Assembly: GCA_035610365.1 (NCBI GenBank)
Contig: CM069433.1
Location: 186,690,760 to 186,754,759, forward strand
Direction of reading: 5' to 3'
DNA: 64,000 nt
Origin: Aquatica leii
Taxonomy: Eukaryota > Arthropoda > Insecta > Coleoptera > Lampyridae
Shown: piece by piece, positions 32,540 to 44,236 of the stretch
Layout: each line of letters opens with the position of its first letter
How positions within the stretch are numbered: the first letter of the stretch is position 1
The notes under the pieces: generated by a model
The model's input: the letters and a program-made list of their open reading frames with translations, nothing else
Told to the model about the DNA's origin: nothing
Database searches by the model: none
Program-made: the position numbers and the translations under genes

Positions 32540-33010
32540 TATGTAAATAATAAATTACTTATTATGACTTCTTCTCTGAATTTGGTGATCGATATTTTAT
32601 TATTTGTAATTTCTGTAGCAAATAAGCATTTACCAAAGCAGAACCAGTAAGTAATTCGATTGCCAGTTTTTTGTACCATTTTACTTTGCAGAAGGAAGAG
32701 TTGTAAATCTTCATTTGATCTAAGCAATATCTTTTATAAGAACAAAAAGTATAACATCCCTGTTGCTTGATGAGTTGTATTCAACAACTAACTTTGACTT
32801 TTCCACATCTACGCCTCGTTTTCGAACAGCAATCATTTCGGGTATATGCTTGCGTTTAGCATTGTTACGTCTCGTTTGTCTTTCTATTTTCCTACAAACA
32901 ATGCGATATTACTATCTTGAGCAATGAAATAATCTCTAATCTTCTTCAGTAAAGGTCTAATTCTGTACACTTTATTTTCGTTAGTACGTACTGCCTTATT
33001 GTCCACAAAA
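32540..33010 (-). pseudogene. piggyBac-like transposase C-terminal fragment
   Basis: The minus strand reads ENKVYRIRPLLKKIRDYF (about 32970), then KRKHIPEMIAVRKRG, VVEYNSS, LDQMKIYNSSFCKV and the diagnostic KWYKKLAIELLTGSALVNAY (about 32690-32630). The last motif (KWY-K-ELL-G-A-NA) is a hallmark of the C-terminal catalytic region of piggyBac-family transposases. The gap between RPLL (before the catalytic region) and the C-terminal motif shows that most of the DDE domain is deleted. Unrelated in position to the piggyBac copy at 1-5391. Confidence 0.7.
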
Positions 33011-33347
33011 TGTCAATTTTTTAGTAGAAGTTGGAACCGATTACTAGATAAATGTTTTATATTATTTCTGTATAGAAAATTATTTGATTAATACGCACAT
33101 AATAATGCCAAGAAATCGTTCTATTTCTTCTAAATCTGTATTTTTCCAACCACAAATATGTACATTTTTTTAATTTTTTTTTCTTGACTAGCGTATCAAT
33201 TTGTTTCATTCGCGTATAGCTGCAATATATATTTATAAAAATCGTAAGGAGATTTTGAATAGTACTCGTCGATAAATGTTTTAGTACCTTTGTTGGTTAG
33301 TCTTGTAAATCAATTGTTTCCTCGTTGTCATTGTTATAAGAAGTTTG

Positions 33348-35110
33348 AATGCCGCGAAGTGTTAGTACAGTGAAAACGCAAAACCTGCCTACAAAAGCAA
33401 GTAAGTCGTTTTGGAAACGTCGAAAAGTTTTAAATTTAATTAAAAACGCCACAGAAGATACCCATCTAGAATATTTTAATAAGTAAGGTTCTACCTATCT
33501 AATACAAATTAATTAGAAATTTAAATCTTTATTTTTGATTATCTCATAAGTTGTAATTGTTTGTACAATCAGTATACTATGTATTACGTACTAGATATTT
33601 TGAAATGAATTTATTGTTTATGTGCGATTACAGTCTTGTACCAGAGAAGTTGCCCGAACTTCACCTAGAAAGAACTACAGATTCGCATACTAATCTTCAC
33701 GGCAATCTGCTGGTTCAAATAGCTTACTTTGTTGAACAATTACGCCGACTAGGGATACATGACGCAAAATGCACGATGGGTAAAATGGAATTTCAACATG
33801 AAACTCGCAATGATTTATTGTCGTGTTTGACGTATTTATGCAATACATGTGGAAATGAAATAAAAATAAAAATCCCATAACGCTGACGACATAAATGAAA
33901 CTTTTGTATGGGGTGGATCTGCATTTGGTTTGGGATATTCAAAATCATAAGAATTGCTGTCTGTTCTCAATATACCTATAATGACAAAAAAAACAGACAA
34001 AAAATTATAAGTTGGACTACACTACAAATGGCAACAGTTACTGGTAAAGAATATGCAAGAAAGTGCTACAGAAGAAAAGAAATTAGCTGTTAAAGCTGGA
34101 AACATAGAAGATGTTTTTCCATACATCGCCGTGGCAGTCGATGGGGGGTTGAGCAAAAAGGTCATACGGACATAGTTATTTTTCTTTATCTGGAGTAGCG
34201 TGTATTATTGGACAAAAAACCAAAAAAATATTATATATTGGGGTCAAAATAAATTTTGTCACATGTATGCCACTGCTAACCGCAAACATACATGTTTTAC
34301 AAACTTTTGTAGATTATCAGCAATAATAGAACAAGCAGCTATTGTGGAGGGTTTTAATGAAAGCGAGAAAATGTATGGGCTTCGTTATAAGTATGTAGTT
34401 GGCGATGGAGATTCTAGCGTAGTGTAATAAAATTCGAACGCGCTATCCATTGCGTCAAAACATATACTGCAGCTCTATAACGACTTATAAAGAACCGCCA
34501 TTTCCAAATAGAGACCAGAAATATTTTAAAGAAGTATGTTGGGAAAATATCATCTTGCACAAGAAAAATAATTACTAAATCATCAGATCTGTTTAGTTTA
34601 AAGAGACAGCTAAAAGAATCTTTTGCTACCGTGATGAGCAATGATATTAAATTATTAGAACATTTTCTTCTATTTTTAGACATGGAAAAAGCAAGAGATA
34701 ATGTAATACGAAAAGCAGATCGACTACTACATAATGTAACCACAAATCCAGCTGAGCGATAGTCAATAATATCCAAACTTACAGGTGGTAAGCTAACCAA
34801 CTTGATAATGAAAAACACGTATTTTACCAGATGTACAGCAGCTGCATTATGTTGTAATATAGGGTCTTTTGGATTTGGATAGCAAAATTGAATGAAGATG
34901 ATATATGCGATACAGAAGAGAATACTAGGGGACAAAGTGAAAATTTGCGTTGGTACGAATCTCGTAGAAACAGAATAACAGCTTCTGTTTTTGGAAAGAT
35001 TTGCCATCTGCGAGAAAAAACTAATGTCACTGCAATTATTACACAAATCTTTTATTCAACGCCTATAAACAGCAAAGTCATTTCATATGGAATAGAAAAC
35101 AAAAAATTGT
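33348..35110 (+). pseudogene. Mutator-like transposase fused to YqaJ-type nuclease, decayed
   Basis: ATG at 33348: MPRSVSTVKTQNLPTKASKS, WKRRKVLNLIKNATEDTHLE, a possible intron (donor GTAAGG at 33482, acceptor TTACAG at 33633), then LVPEKLPELHLERTT. Later frames give DINETFVWGGSAFGLGYSK, AVKAGNIEDVFPYIAVAVDG (metal-binding DG), FNESEKMYGLRYKYVVGDGD and SSV. After many breaks comes RWYESRRNRITASVFGKICH with YGIENKKL (34950-35110), the start of a YqaJ-like (lambda-exonuclease fold) domain. This order matches a family of insect Mutator-like transposases that carry a C-terminal YqaJ nuclease. The YqaJ catalytic part after 35110 is not recognisable. Identification is from family memory of these motifs. 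Confidence 0.7.
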
Positions 35111-35159
35111 CATAAAGCGATTTGAAATTCAGTTAGGTGTAAACGTCGAAAGCTACGGT

Positions 35160-36370
35160 TTTTTTTAAACAAAAGTAACAGACTTCCTGAATATTTCTAA
35201 AGAAGGATTACAAAGCTAATAATCCTTTTGTGTCAAACGAGACAAAAGTTGAAATTATTTCCACTTGAAAAATCAATTTTGCCTAATTTTTCAGTGTGCT
35301 TTATTTAAAATTAGATAATTTTTTGTAACATTTTTAAAGCTGTCGGATTGAAAGTATCTATTTCTAGGAGTTGTGACAATTTACAAGTAACAAAACATTT
35401 GCACAACTCTTGCTTATCTTCAAAAACGCCGTGCCGTTCATAATGCACAGATGGTGCATTTGGAACCCTATCCTTTCCTTAATTCCAAAAATAACTAACC
35501 TTGAAAGTTCATGACATTATTTCAAAGATCTATGCACAGTACGTATAATCTCATACTCTGTGGATTTAAAATTGGGTATTGTAAAGGGTTTCAACCATAA
35601 AAATTTCCTAATATAATATTAATAATAATAATATATAATATAATAATATAATAATATACAGTCAACAAGCTAAAATCATTATATGTCTCCTGCAGGGTGG
35701 ATAGATTGAACACAAAAATTTATTTGCATGTGTAACAAAATGATGCCCTTGAACTTGTGCGATCAACAACCTACAAACGCGCGACCTTGCAATATTTCAA
35801 TATTAGTGTAGGTAACGTCGAGGAATTTAACGGTATGATAATGAAAATGTGACCCATACATGTATTAATCAAAATAAACTAAAGTGAAATTAAAATGCCT
35901 TTTTCTCGGTATATAAACAAGAATAAGGAAATCAAATGTCGGATTCATTAATTACATATATTTTTTTTTCGTGTATTACTAAAATTATTTTTTATTGTGT
36001 ATGTTTTGGCTACATATTAAAATTAAATTCTTATTTTAGTATGTGGGCGATTTCAGCAAAAAGGTAAAATATACTGCAACCAAAGGATATCTTGACATCG
36101 CTGTATTTAGTTAGGAATTTTACGCATTGAATCATACCTGAAAAAATGAATTAAAGAATTTTGTTCGGTTATCGTTTTTCCTGAAGAAAAATTGTTAGAA
36201 CTTATTTTATCATCGCCATGGATTGTAACCCAGGTTTTGACTATATTTCATGTATTGTATCTAGATAAACAACAACAGCCTCATATTACGGTTTTGTAGA
36301 TTTAAAGCATGTTCATTGAGTTGATTAAAATGAATCTTATCATTGAAAAATTTGCATAGCTGGTTATTTT
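35160..36370. other. AT-rich DNA; possible minus-strand exon remnant
   Basis: No assignable gene. On the minus strand, about 35485-35325 is open (RVPNAPSVHYERHGVFEDKQ, ELCKCFVTCKLSQLLEIDTF) and ends at a stop, possibly the last exon of an unidentified transposon gene. 35605-35665 is an AAT/AT simple repeat. Confidence 0.35.
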
Positions 36371-36379
36371 TTCAGTAAA

Positions 36380-38857
36380 ATCAACAAACATAAAAAACGG
36401 AAACAGAAAGGAGACTGTGAAAGAAAAAGAAGAGAAAAACTTAAACCAAATCCAAAACTATATGAAAAATCCAAATAGAAGAAAGAGAACCAAAAACGTA
36501 AGAAAAAATGCAAAATTAAACCTATATCCAGTAGAAATGCTAGAGTCATAACGCGTTGCTGGAAGGAAGCATCTGCAAAATACAGAGACAAGTTCAAAAA
36601 GAATAAGAATGTCGTCACATTTTGTAAAATATCAGAATATACCTAAACGATATTTTAATCGGTAATACTGGCGTTAAGTAAAGTGTGTGGACAAAAAAGG
36701 ATTCTGCAAAACAGATCTAAAACTAATAATGAATTAGCAGAGGTAAAAGAAAAGTTAGAATGGACGATGAAACGTTGTATAAAATATAAAATACGTTACT
36801 ACAGATTACGCGATAAGTGCTTGAAAGAACGGAAAAAAAACTTGATCTCGAGTCACAGGTGGAAAAAAAATTAATAATATATCGGATGGTACTAAAAAAA
36901 ATTGGTATTTTCTAAGGCAATGAAGACGCAATCAGAGATTAACTTCAAAGAAAGAGTGAAATACAAGGATAAAAGACAGTTCGTGAAGTGTATATCTAGA
37001 AGTATCGTTATCATACAGATGTTTTAGTAACATGAAAAGTTTTGGATCTTATAAATTATTTTCTCCAATTGCACAACAATCATATAAAAAAGCTGTAATT
37101 ACCAGGGAAATCAGGGGTACAATTCGATAGTTTTACCAAAAAGATGAAAGCAGTAAAGTAGCTCTAAGTAAAAAAGATTCAAGCACTTTTCATAAAATAA
37201 AAACAAAAACGATTTCTCTACGGGACTCTAAAAAAACTATATAAGCAGTTTTGTCAAGAAAAAAAACGCTTTCAAATCTCATACACACTTTTTTGTTAGT
37301 ATAGATCGTTTTGGGTATTAATTCCAAAATCCTCGCTAAGTGAGACCTACTGTCTTTGTATTACTCTCAAATATAAGACTTTTGGTAACAACAATGAAAT
37401 TCCTTGGAATAATATCATGGGCAAATTCAGATGTTGTAATTAAAAGTGTATGTTGTAAACCAACAACACAACTATGTCTGGAAAAATTATGCCAACAGTG
37501 TAAATGGAAAACTCTAATTTTTTGTGATTTTGTTGGACAAGAACAGACTTCATATAAAAAATGGATCGTTAAAAGGAAACATGTATTGTTAAGGGGAAAG
37601 AGAAAATATGCAAAAAGACTGATAAGAAAGAGTTCTCTTTTACAAAATGTTTAGCAATTCAGTTGAAAAGATAACTGACTATTATATACATCACATTTCT
37701 AGAATGAAACTTCAATACCAAGCAATGCATGATGTCAAATCGAATTTAGGCGAAAGGGATATTTTAATACACATGGATTTTTCAGACAATTACTAGTGTA
37801 AATGTTTCCGAGAAATACAGAGTGCTTATTTTGGCGTATCCAAATCTCAGATTTTCCTCCACACTGTAGTTTGGTATAGTAAGTGTGAAGACGGCGAACT
37901 ACATTCACATTCTTTTTGCAGTGTCTTAAATAGTTTAAGATATGATCCAGTTGCTATTTTGGCACACCTTCACCTTAGATACTATACATTTTGTTAGCGA
38001 CGGGCCTACTACTCAGTATAAGAATAAAAATATGTTTTATATATTTGAAATATTGTTTTTCGGCATACTTGAAGCATCGTATATGACTTGAAATTTTACA
38101 GAAAGTGGCCATGAGAAAGAGGTCTCAGATGGTGTATGGAGCTGTGTAAAAAGAATAGCTAACTAGTTAGTAACTCAGGGGAGTCGACATACCATTTATC
38201 GATAGTTTCATTTCATTACTAAGGCAAAACTGTCCATCCATAACTTTTAAAATAATAAAAGAAGATACTAATAAAAATTTAGATGTAATGATTCCTGTTA
38301 ATTTTAAGCTTTTTAAAGGCATCATGAAAGCAAGACAAATTGTGTGGTCGTATGAGCATGAAAACCACGTACAAATTTGACGATTAAGTTGTCAAAGTTG
38401 CATACGTTCAAGCTTTTGTATTCCGTATTATTTGGGTAAAATACAGTGGTCTCCAACAGTTAACAGCAGTCGTTTGAGATATTCAGACGTTTATTTTGAC
38501 GATTCTAAAGAGGTTGAAGCAACTACTTTAGTTTCAGCATCATTAGAAATGATAGAAACGAGTCAAGAGTTAAATGTCGAAGAGCCTGGTCAATTTGTTT
38601 TGGTAGAATATCCTTTGTATTCTCAAATATTTTACGTTGGTCAACTAACAAATTTCGACACCGAAGAAAACGTCAAGATTAATTTTATGAAACGAAATAC
38701 TTCAAGTAAAGAGAATTATGTTTTAATTTGGCCGGAAGTTAAGGACGAAGATATAGTTGAAATAAAAGCGGTTCAAAGAAAGTTACCTGTGCCAAAGGCT
38801 ATAAGAAGAAGACGCTTTCTACTTGGTGATCTTAATTTCAATCATACCAAGTTATAA
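36380..38857 (+). pseudogene. Transposase-like remnant of an unnamed insect family
   Basis: Plus-strand pieces in several frames: a basic N-terminus ERKRREKLKPNPKLYEKSK and CWKEASAKYRDKFKKNK; TVFVLLSNIRLLVTTMKFLG with a cysteine cluster (CCKPTTQLCLEKLCQQCKW, 37340-37654); GERDILIHMDFSDNY (37767) followed by EIQSAYFGVSKSQIFLHTVV; IHFVSDGPTTQYKNKNM (37988); FTESGHEKEVSDGVW; and an open 141-codon end (38432-38857) with EPGQFVLVEYPLYSQIFYVG. Two Asp-containing motifs (HMDFSDNY and SDGPTTQYKNK) and the later HxK...DG block look like a DDE/D-type catalytic triad. I recall similar multi-copy proteins in insect genomes but know no established family name. Clearly decayed. Confidence 0.55.
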
Positions 38858-39376
38858 TTTTAGCTTAGGAATATTTCTTTTGGTATAAATCAGTTGTTAC
38901 TTTTTTTATTAGTTCATTATTTTTTCATTGTATTCTATTTTATTTATTTATTTTTTGTTATTATTAAATCCGGAGTCAGATGTTATTTTTCTAAGCTTTA
39001 GCAATTTTATTATAGTTGGTTATATTGTCTTATAGTAGGTATTCTATTTGAAAATGTGCACAGAACTATGTAGAAATCATATCCGTGGACAGGGATCAAC
39101 TCCATGGACGTTATATTTCCTTATTTCATTCTTTTTCATTTTTCGAAACTTATTTTTTACCATTTGGCTGAAATTGCCTATGTACTAGGCACCGACAGAA
39201 AATTCTAAATTAATGAATTCGGCATTCGCTTTCTTTATTTTTGTTTATATACCGAGAAAAAACTTATTCAGTTGGACCTATTTTATTTTGACCCTTAAAG
39301 ACTAGCATACTTAAGGGTTACTTTTTTTACTAAAATTTTCGTAGTATGGACCACACCGTAGGGACGCAAGTTAAAA
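38858..39376. other. AT-rich DNA after the decayed gene
   Basis: Possibly the 3' part of the element containing 36380-38857. No further feature seen. Confidence 0.4.
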
Positions 39377-39627
39377 CTCGATGGCCTAGAAGCAATACCT
39401 CGTATATCCATTTTTTTCAAAAATACCGATTTTTGCGCCAATATACTTAAGCTAAATGAATGCCTATACTGACAATTCCTCGTATTTGTTTGACTAATAC
39501 AAACGCTCGAATCAACTTGTGGCAATACCTCCACCAAAATATCTTAATGCTAAAAATGTCGATTTTTCTTAAATCTTGAACATTTTAGCATTTTGGACGT
39601 ACGAGGTATTGATTCTAGGCCATCGAA
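39377..39627. mobile_element. 251-bp MITE with 32-bp inverted repeats
   Basis: The left end CTCGATGGCCTAGAAGCAAT continues ACCTCGTATATCC; the minus strand from the right end reads TTCGATGGCCTAGAATCAAT and continues ACCTCGTACGTCC. The two arms differ at about four positions over 33 bp. The 185-bp interior is non-coding. No clear target duplication. Confidence 0.75.
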
Positions 39628-42437
39628 CTGTTTCATAATTAGTTGAAAAATTTATAAAACTAGGAAATCTTAAAAACATGAAACAGATATAATCGAAACT
39701 TAGCACAAAACGTGTTAAATTAATATTAGATTGTTTTTATTTTATTCATAAATACCAGAAATATATTTAGGTAAAGCATAAATAAACAGCTATTTCCGAA
39801 TAAAGATCTTGATATTTTTTCTAATCCTATAACACGGTTATTCTTGGAGTTTGAAACTCAGCTGTTGAGAAAGTCAAGGTTATTAACATTAAATCAGTCC
39901 TTCTAATTTTATTTTGTTTTCCTTCTAAAAAAGAAAAATTCTATAAAATTGTTGGAAGAATCGAGCTTAAAGAACACCGATACGCATAGTTCCCTAACGT
40001 GTATAAGTATATACACCAACGCTGGAGACCCGCGCGGTCGAACGCGGGGAATGCTTAATCGCACGGCAATTAAGACAAATGAAAATTTATAATTATACAC
40101 AATTCCGGTATCTTACAAAAATACTACATTTTCTTTTGAAATTTATCTTTGTTCATATACAAACAACAAGTAGATGGTCCTTAATGGAATGTAATGTAAC
40201 AAATTCATTATTTAAAACGTTTTTAAGAAAGCTCAAACTTATGAATTCGTTTTGGTTCTTTTTTGTGTACGAACTGTATTTTACTGTATTGTACAAAAAA
40301 TAAATTACAACCATCTGGAAAACGTTTGTAGTTAGTTTTTATAGGTACTACAATAATTTTGTTTGCGTTTTCAGTAAATTATTAATCAACTTTTATTGTT
40401 ATTCAAATTAAAATATTAGTTGCCCTATTTTAAGTTATAATCAGAAATTATATTAAAACTGTTATTGGTTTTTACATATGAGATAATGACTAAAAAAATA
40501 GGAGCGAGAGTAGAAAAAAAACAGCGAGGTTAGAATGATTTCTTTGTATTATTTATTGGCTAGCGTTTCCTGTTTCGTTGCGCGCTTATGATGCACTTTG
40601 AAATGATGACCTTGTAATCGAGTCGCTGCAAACACAAATCTAATCTGTCATGTGATCTGTCAGTTGTAAAAATGGTCGTGAACGTCGTGAAAGTTTATCA
40701 ACATAGTATGTCTTCTCTCTGGTTTATCAATTACCATTATCCACTGTGCAGGATAGTTTCCGAAAAGTTATATTTAAATTAATGGTTTAATAACGATCTA
40801 GTGTAATACCACAGGTAACACGTACTAGTTAATGGAACGTTAATGGTGAGTAGAAAATCTCTTATATGCACAATTACATATTAATTTGACCTAATTTAAC
40901 TATTTATTATTTATTTCAATTTAGTCGCGCTTTTACATTCACATTGTAATTATGTAGTTACTGCAGTTTCACTTATACTTGCTTAAAATCTCCTCTCGTG
41001 TGTAATATGTGATAAATAATATAAATTCTAATTTGTTTTAGAAATGTCTTCAATGTGCAAAGGGTTTTTGTTTGGCCATTGAACCAACACGACGGCACTT
41101 ATACCAAATGCTACATTTTTCAAATTACAATTTAGTAGAATTAATAAGCCAAAATTGACCTTTCATAGAAGAAAACCATGTAGAATTAAATCGATTGGTA
41201 TTTGCATAAAAAACCATATTACGGAAAGCCTGATCCCATTCGATTCTGCTGTTAAATTGGAGGGTGGAGAACGTTTTAACCCAGACAGCAAATTTAAACA
41301 AATTGGTAGGTCAAAAAGTTTTCGTTAAACTTATTGTAATGCAAGGTTATTCATATTACAGATTATGCAATGGTTGGTTATCAGGACAATTTAATACAGG
41401 GTCGATATTATGACTATCCTCTTAACTATTTATTGTGTTAATTTTGTTTGGATCGAATGCCAGTACGGGTAGAAGCAAGTGTCCTAGTTGTGACAAATAT
41501 GGTTTTCCTCACAACCTATTTTAGATAAAGTGAGTAACATTAACATTTTTTAAAATGATAGAGCAAATCTGAATGTTTTCTATAAAGTATCTTGATAAGT
41601 ACAATTGTACTTTGTTGTACAAACAAGAATTCACTGTCGTCTTTTGTATTTGAGTAATATTTCACAGTTTAGTAACACATTTATCAGGATGCTATTGGGA
41701 ATATTTGTTTTGGTTTTTTTTAATTGGAATAAAGCATTCTTATATTCTATTCTTCTCTTAGTTTTCTCAAATCAAATATTCAACCAGTTGTTTGTTACTC
41801 ACACAGTTGAAATTTGGCAGACGTTCTTTTCAAACATTTTGAACGACATGAATTTTTAATTTATACTTATAGTAAGTATAAACAGCAAATTACCTAATTT
41901 AGGGTTAAATTCAGAAATTGTTAAAGGCAACCTTAGCTTGCACTGTTCCTAACATATTTAGTTTAGTTAGTATTTTACCTGTTAATAAGATTAAGATTAA
42001 GTTAGTTCAAAATTAGAATGAAAAAAGTTTAGTATGAAATGAGAGTTATGTCAAGCTAACCCTATTAGGTTAGGTATGACAAATTTAGTTCATTTCGAAA
42101 AATGTTGGAGTTACGTTTTTGTATAGCAAGTTTGTATATGTAAAGTTTTACTTACAGGGGTTACCTAGGTGACTAAATATTTAGAAGTTTATATGTTGGA
42201 TCTTTGATATTGGAATTTTTAATTGGTTTGACTTAGTTTTTGCTCATTTCTTAATTTTTTGTTAAATGTATAAATCCATGCTTCAAATAAGACTAGAAAC
42301 AATAAAATCTGCTTATTAAAAAATTACTATTTTTTGGGATATCTTTAGATGCAATAGAAACTTTTGCCTGTACATGATATTGTTATTTCGTTGACTCTAT
42401 TTTGATAAATTTTGACTGATAAGATTTTAATTTACAG
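39628..42437. other. AT-rich DNA with scattered exon-like pieces
   Basis: No confident gene. Around 40840-41360 splice-like signals occur: a donor TTAATG/GTGAGT at 40850, an acceptor TTGTTTTAG at 41040, and an acceptor ATATTACAG at 41361. Short open pieces such as KCLQCAKGFCLAIEPTRRH (41043) and GGERFNPDSKFKQI (41260) could be exons of the gene whose end is at 42438-42722, but stops intervene and frames conflict. Confidence 0.3.
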
Positions 42438-42722
42438 CTTCAAAACTTCTCGTCTAAAGCTTTTGTTGTTGCCAAGTCTTTGTTTAGGACATGGTACAAA
42501 CATTCTTCTATTATACATCTGGAGAATTCCATTTCTAAACCTACAAAAAATAAAAGGAAACATCTGGTGAGTTCATTAATTTTTTGTATTAATCTTTTAA
42601 TTAGTTTGAGTTTGTAGGTTCCACGATCACCACAGTCAGTACGATTGTTTATCAAAAACCAGGTGGTAAAGCGCAACTCTACAACTCCTGTAAGACCAAA
42701 ACCTAACCCATTAATTAATTAA
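42438..42722 (+). CDS. Possible last two exons of a small spliced gene (unidentified)
   Basis: Exon 42438-42566 (43 codons, fully open) follows a good acceptor (TTAATTTACAG) and ends at CTG/GTGAGT. A 51-nt intron ends TTGAGTTTGTAG. The next exon, 42618-42722, is open in the same phase and ends in TAA. The peptide reads LQNFSSKAFVVAKSLFRTWY, KHSSIIHLENSISKPTKNKR, then VPRSPQSVRLFIKNQVVKRN and STTPVRPKPNPLIN. It is basic and matches no family I know. The evidence is the agreement of both splice sites with one phase; the upstream exons are unsure. It may be a gene of Element A or chance. Confidence 0.3.
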
Positions 42723-44192
42723 ACGTATGAAGACAATTTATTTATTTCATCACGTTAACAAATCTAAATTAAAAATCAATTACAATTTTAGAATAAGTAG
42801 TTCACGTCGTTTGTTTAAATTTAAGCTTTTATACATCTTCCAAAAATTAACGTTTATAGCCTTAAATTTGATGCTTAAGAACAGTCAGGTAGCTGTGTAA
42901 TTATTGAACAATAGGTGTTAATAGTATCCATTGTGTCTTACAGCTTACCTACCGGTTCTTAAGCTAAACTTTGTTTTTCGAGTACCTGGCCTGTACCTAT
43001 TATTGTCAAAACTGCATGAAAAATAGTTTGATTTGTTAAAAAAGCTTTCTGATTCTTCTTTCTTCCGTTTTGTAATTACATAACGGGGTTAAGACGCCTT
43101 TGATTTCATCGCACGTTACAGCTTTTTTTCTTTCTGAACATACTTTATGTATGTACCTTTTAATCCTTCATTTTGTTTGAATCTAATGCATCATTTTTAT
43201 TGTAGGTAAACTGGTTGCTTTACAATTGACCTGCAAGATATAGACGAACATCTAAACAAGAGCCTTTGTTGTAGTGTAGCATTTGTAGCATAGATAATGT
43301 AATATTTAAGTTATATAAATCATCCCATTTTATTCCCAAGAAGTTGTAAGGGTGATAAATATTTTGTTGATTTTGTTTGTTTTGTGAATTTAAACTGTAC
43401 AAATTTGGATGAATAAATATAAATAACAGATGAATTTGTTAACTTCTTGTTGATCATAAGTGAATTAATACTAAAAAAAGCGTAGTTTCGTTTATAAGCT
43501 TTATTTGATCTACTTTGACGTATACTAGAAATTAAGGAATTTACATTAAAGTTGAAATGATGAGCGATAGTATTTTAATGTAGTGATCTTTACAATTGGG
43601 ACATTCTTCTGTATAGACATGGAGTAAATACTACATCAACCAAAAAGTAAACAATTAATTGAAGATATATTTTATTTTTGTGTTTATGTATGTCTTAATT
43701 CAATTTAAACTCATTATTATATTAGCTAATTAAAATGTGTTGCAGCACCTATGATTTATTAAATTTTAATAATTAAAGTTATTAATAGTTTAAGTAATTT
43801 TCAAATGGTGGTACCTATTCTAACTCATGATTATATTGGTTAATTATCATTATATGTGTTAGCAAAGTAACGACTTGCTTATATTTGTGAACGCCATATC
43901 TCATACTCAGTTTATTCACCATTTGTACTGTGACTACAGTAATAACTGATTCAATTATCCTGTATGGTGCTTTTGTTAGTTTAGAGCAGTATATAATACA
44001 CATAACAACTTTTAATTATCTATTACATTACATATATACATTTTAAGAGGACTCAAATATATGACAGCTTTTACTAACGTTTTAGATTCGCACATTTTTT
44101 TCAATATCTCGAAATAAGAAAGCTTTTCACTTTTGCTTAGTAATTTTGATAAATTTGAGTAATTGCAATTATTTATATATAATAATTATCTA
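42723..44192. other. AT-rich DNA without recognised genes
   Basis: Right part of Element A. Only short, unsupported open frames occur. Confidence 0.5.
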
Positions 44193-44220
44193 TTATAAAC
44201 AATTAATTAATTGTTTATAA
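44193..44220. repeat. 28-bp perfect palindrome near Element A's right end
   Basis: TTATAAACAATTAA followed by its exact inverse, TTAATTGTTTATAA. It lies 16 bp inside the right subterminal motif CACGGTATTACTGCG (44237). Confidence 0.8.
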
Positions 44221-44236
44221 CAAGTTCAATTATTTG

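Noticed and set aside
35605..35665. AAT/AT repeat as another (TA)n insertion site
   Set aside because: It is a mixed AAT/TA simple repeat with no inverted terminal sequence next to it.
40015..40070. GC-rich patch with a B-box-like GCGGTCGAACGCGGG as a tRNA
   Set aside because: No cloverleaf can be built: no acceptor pairing, D arm or anticodon arm around it.
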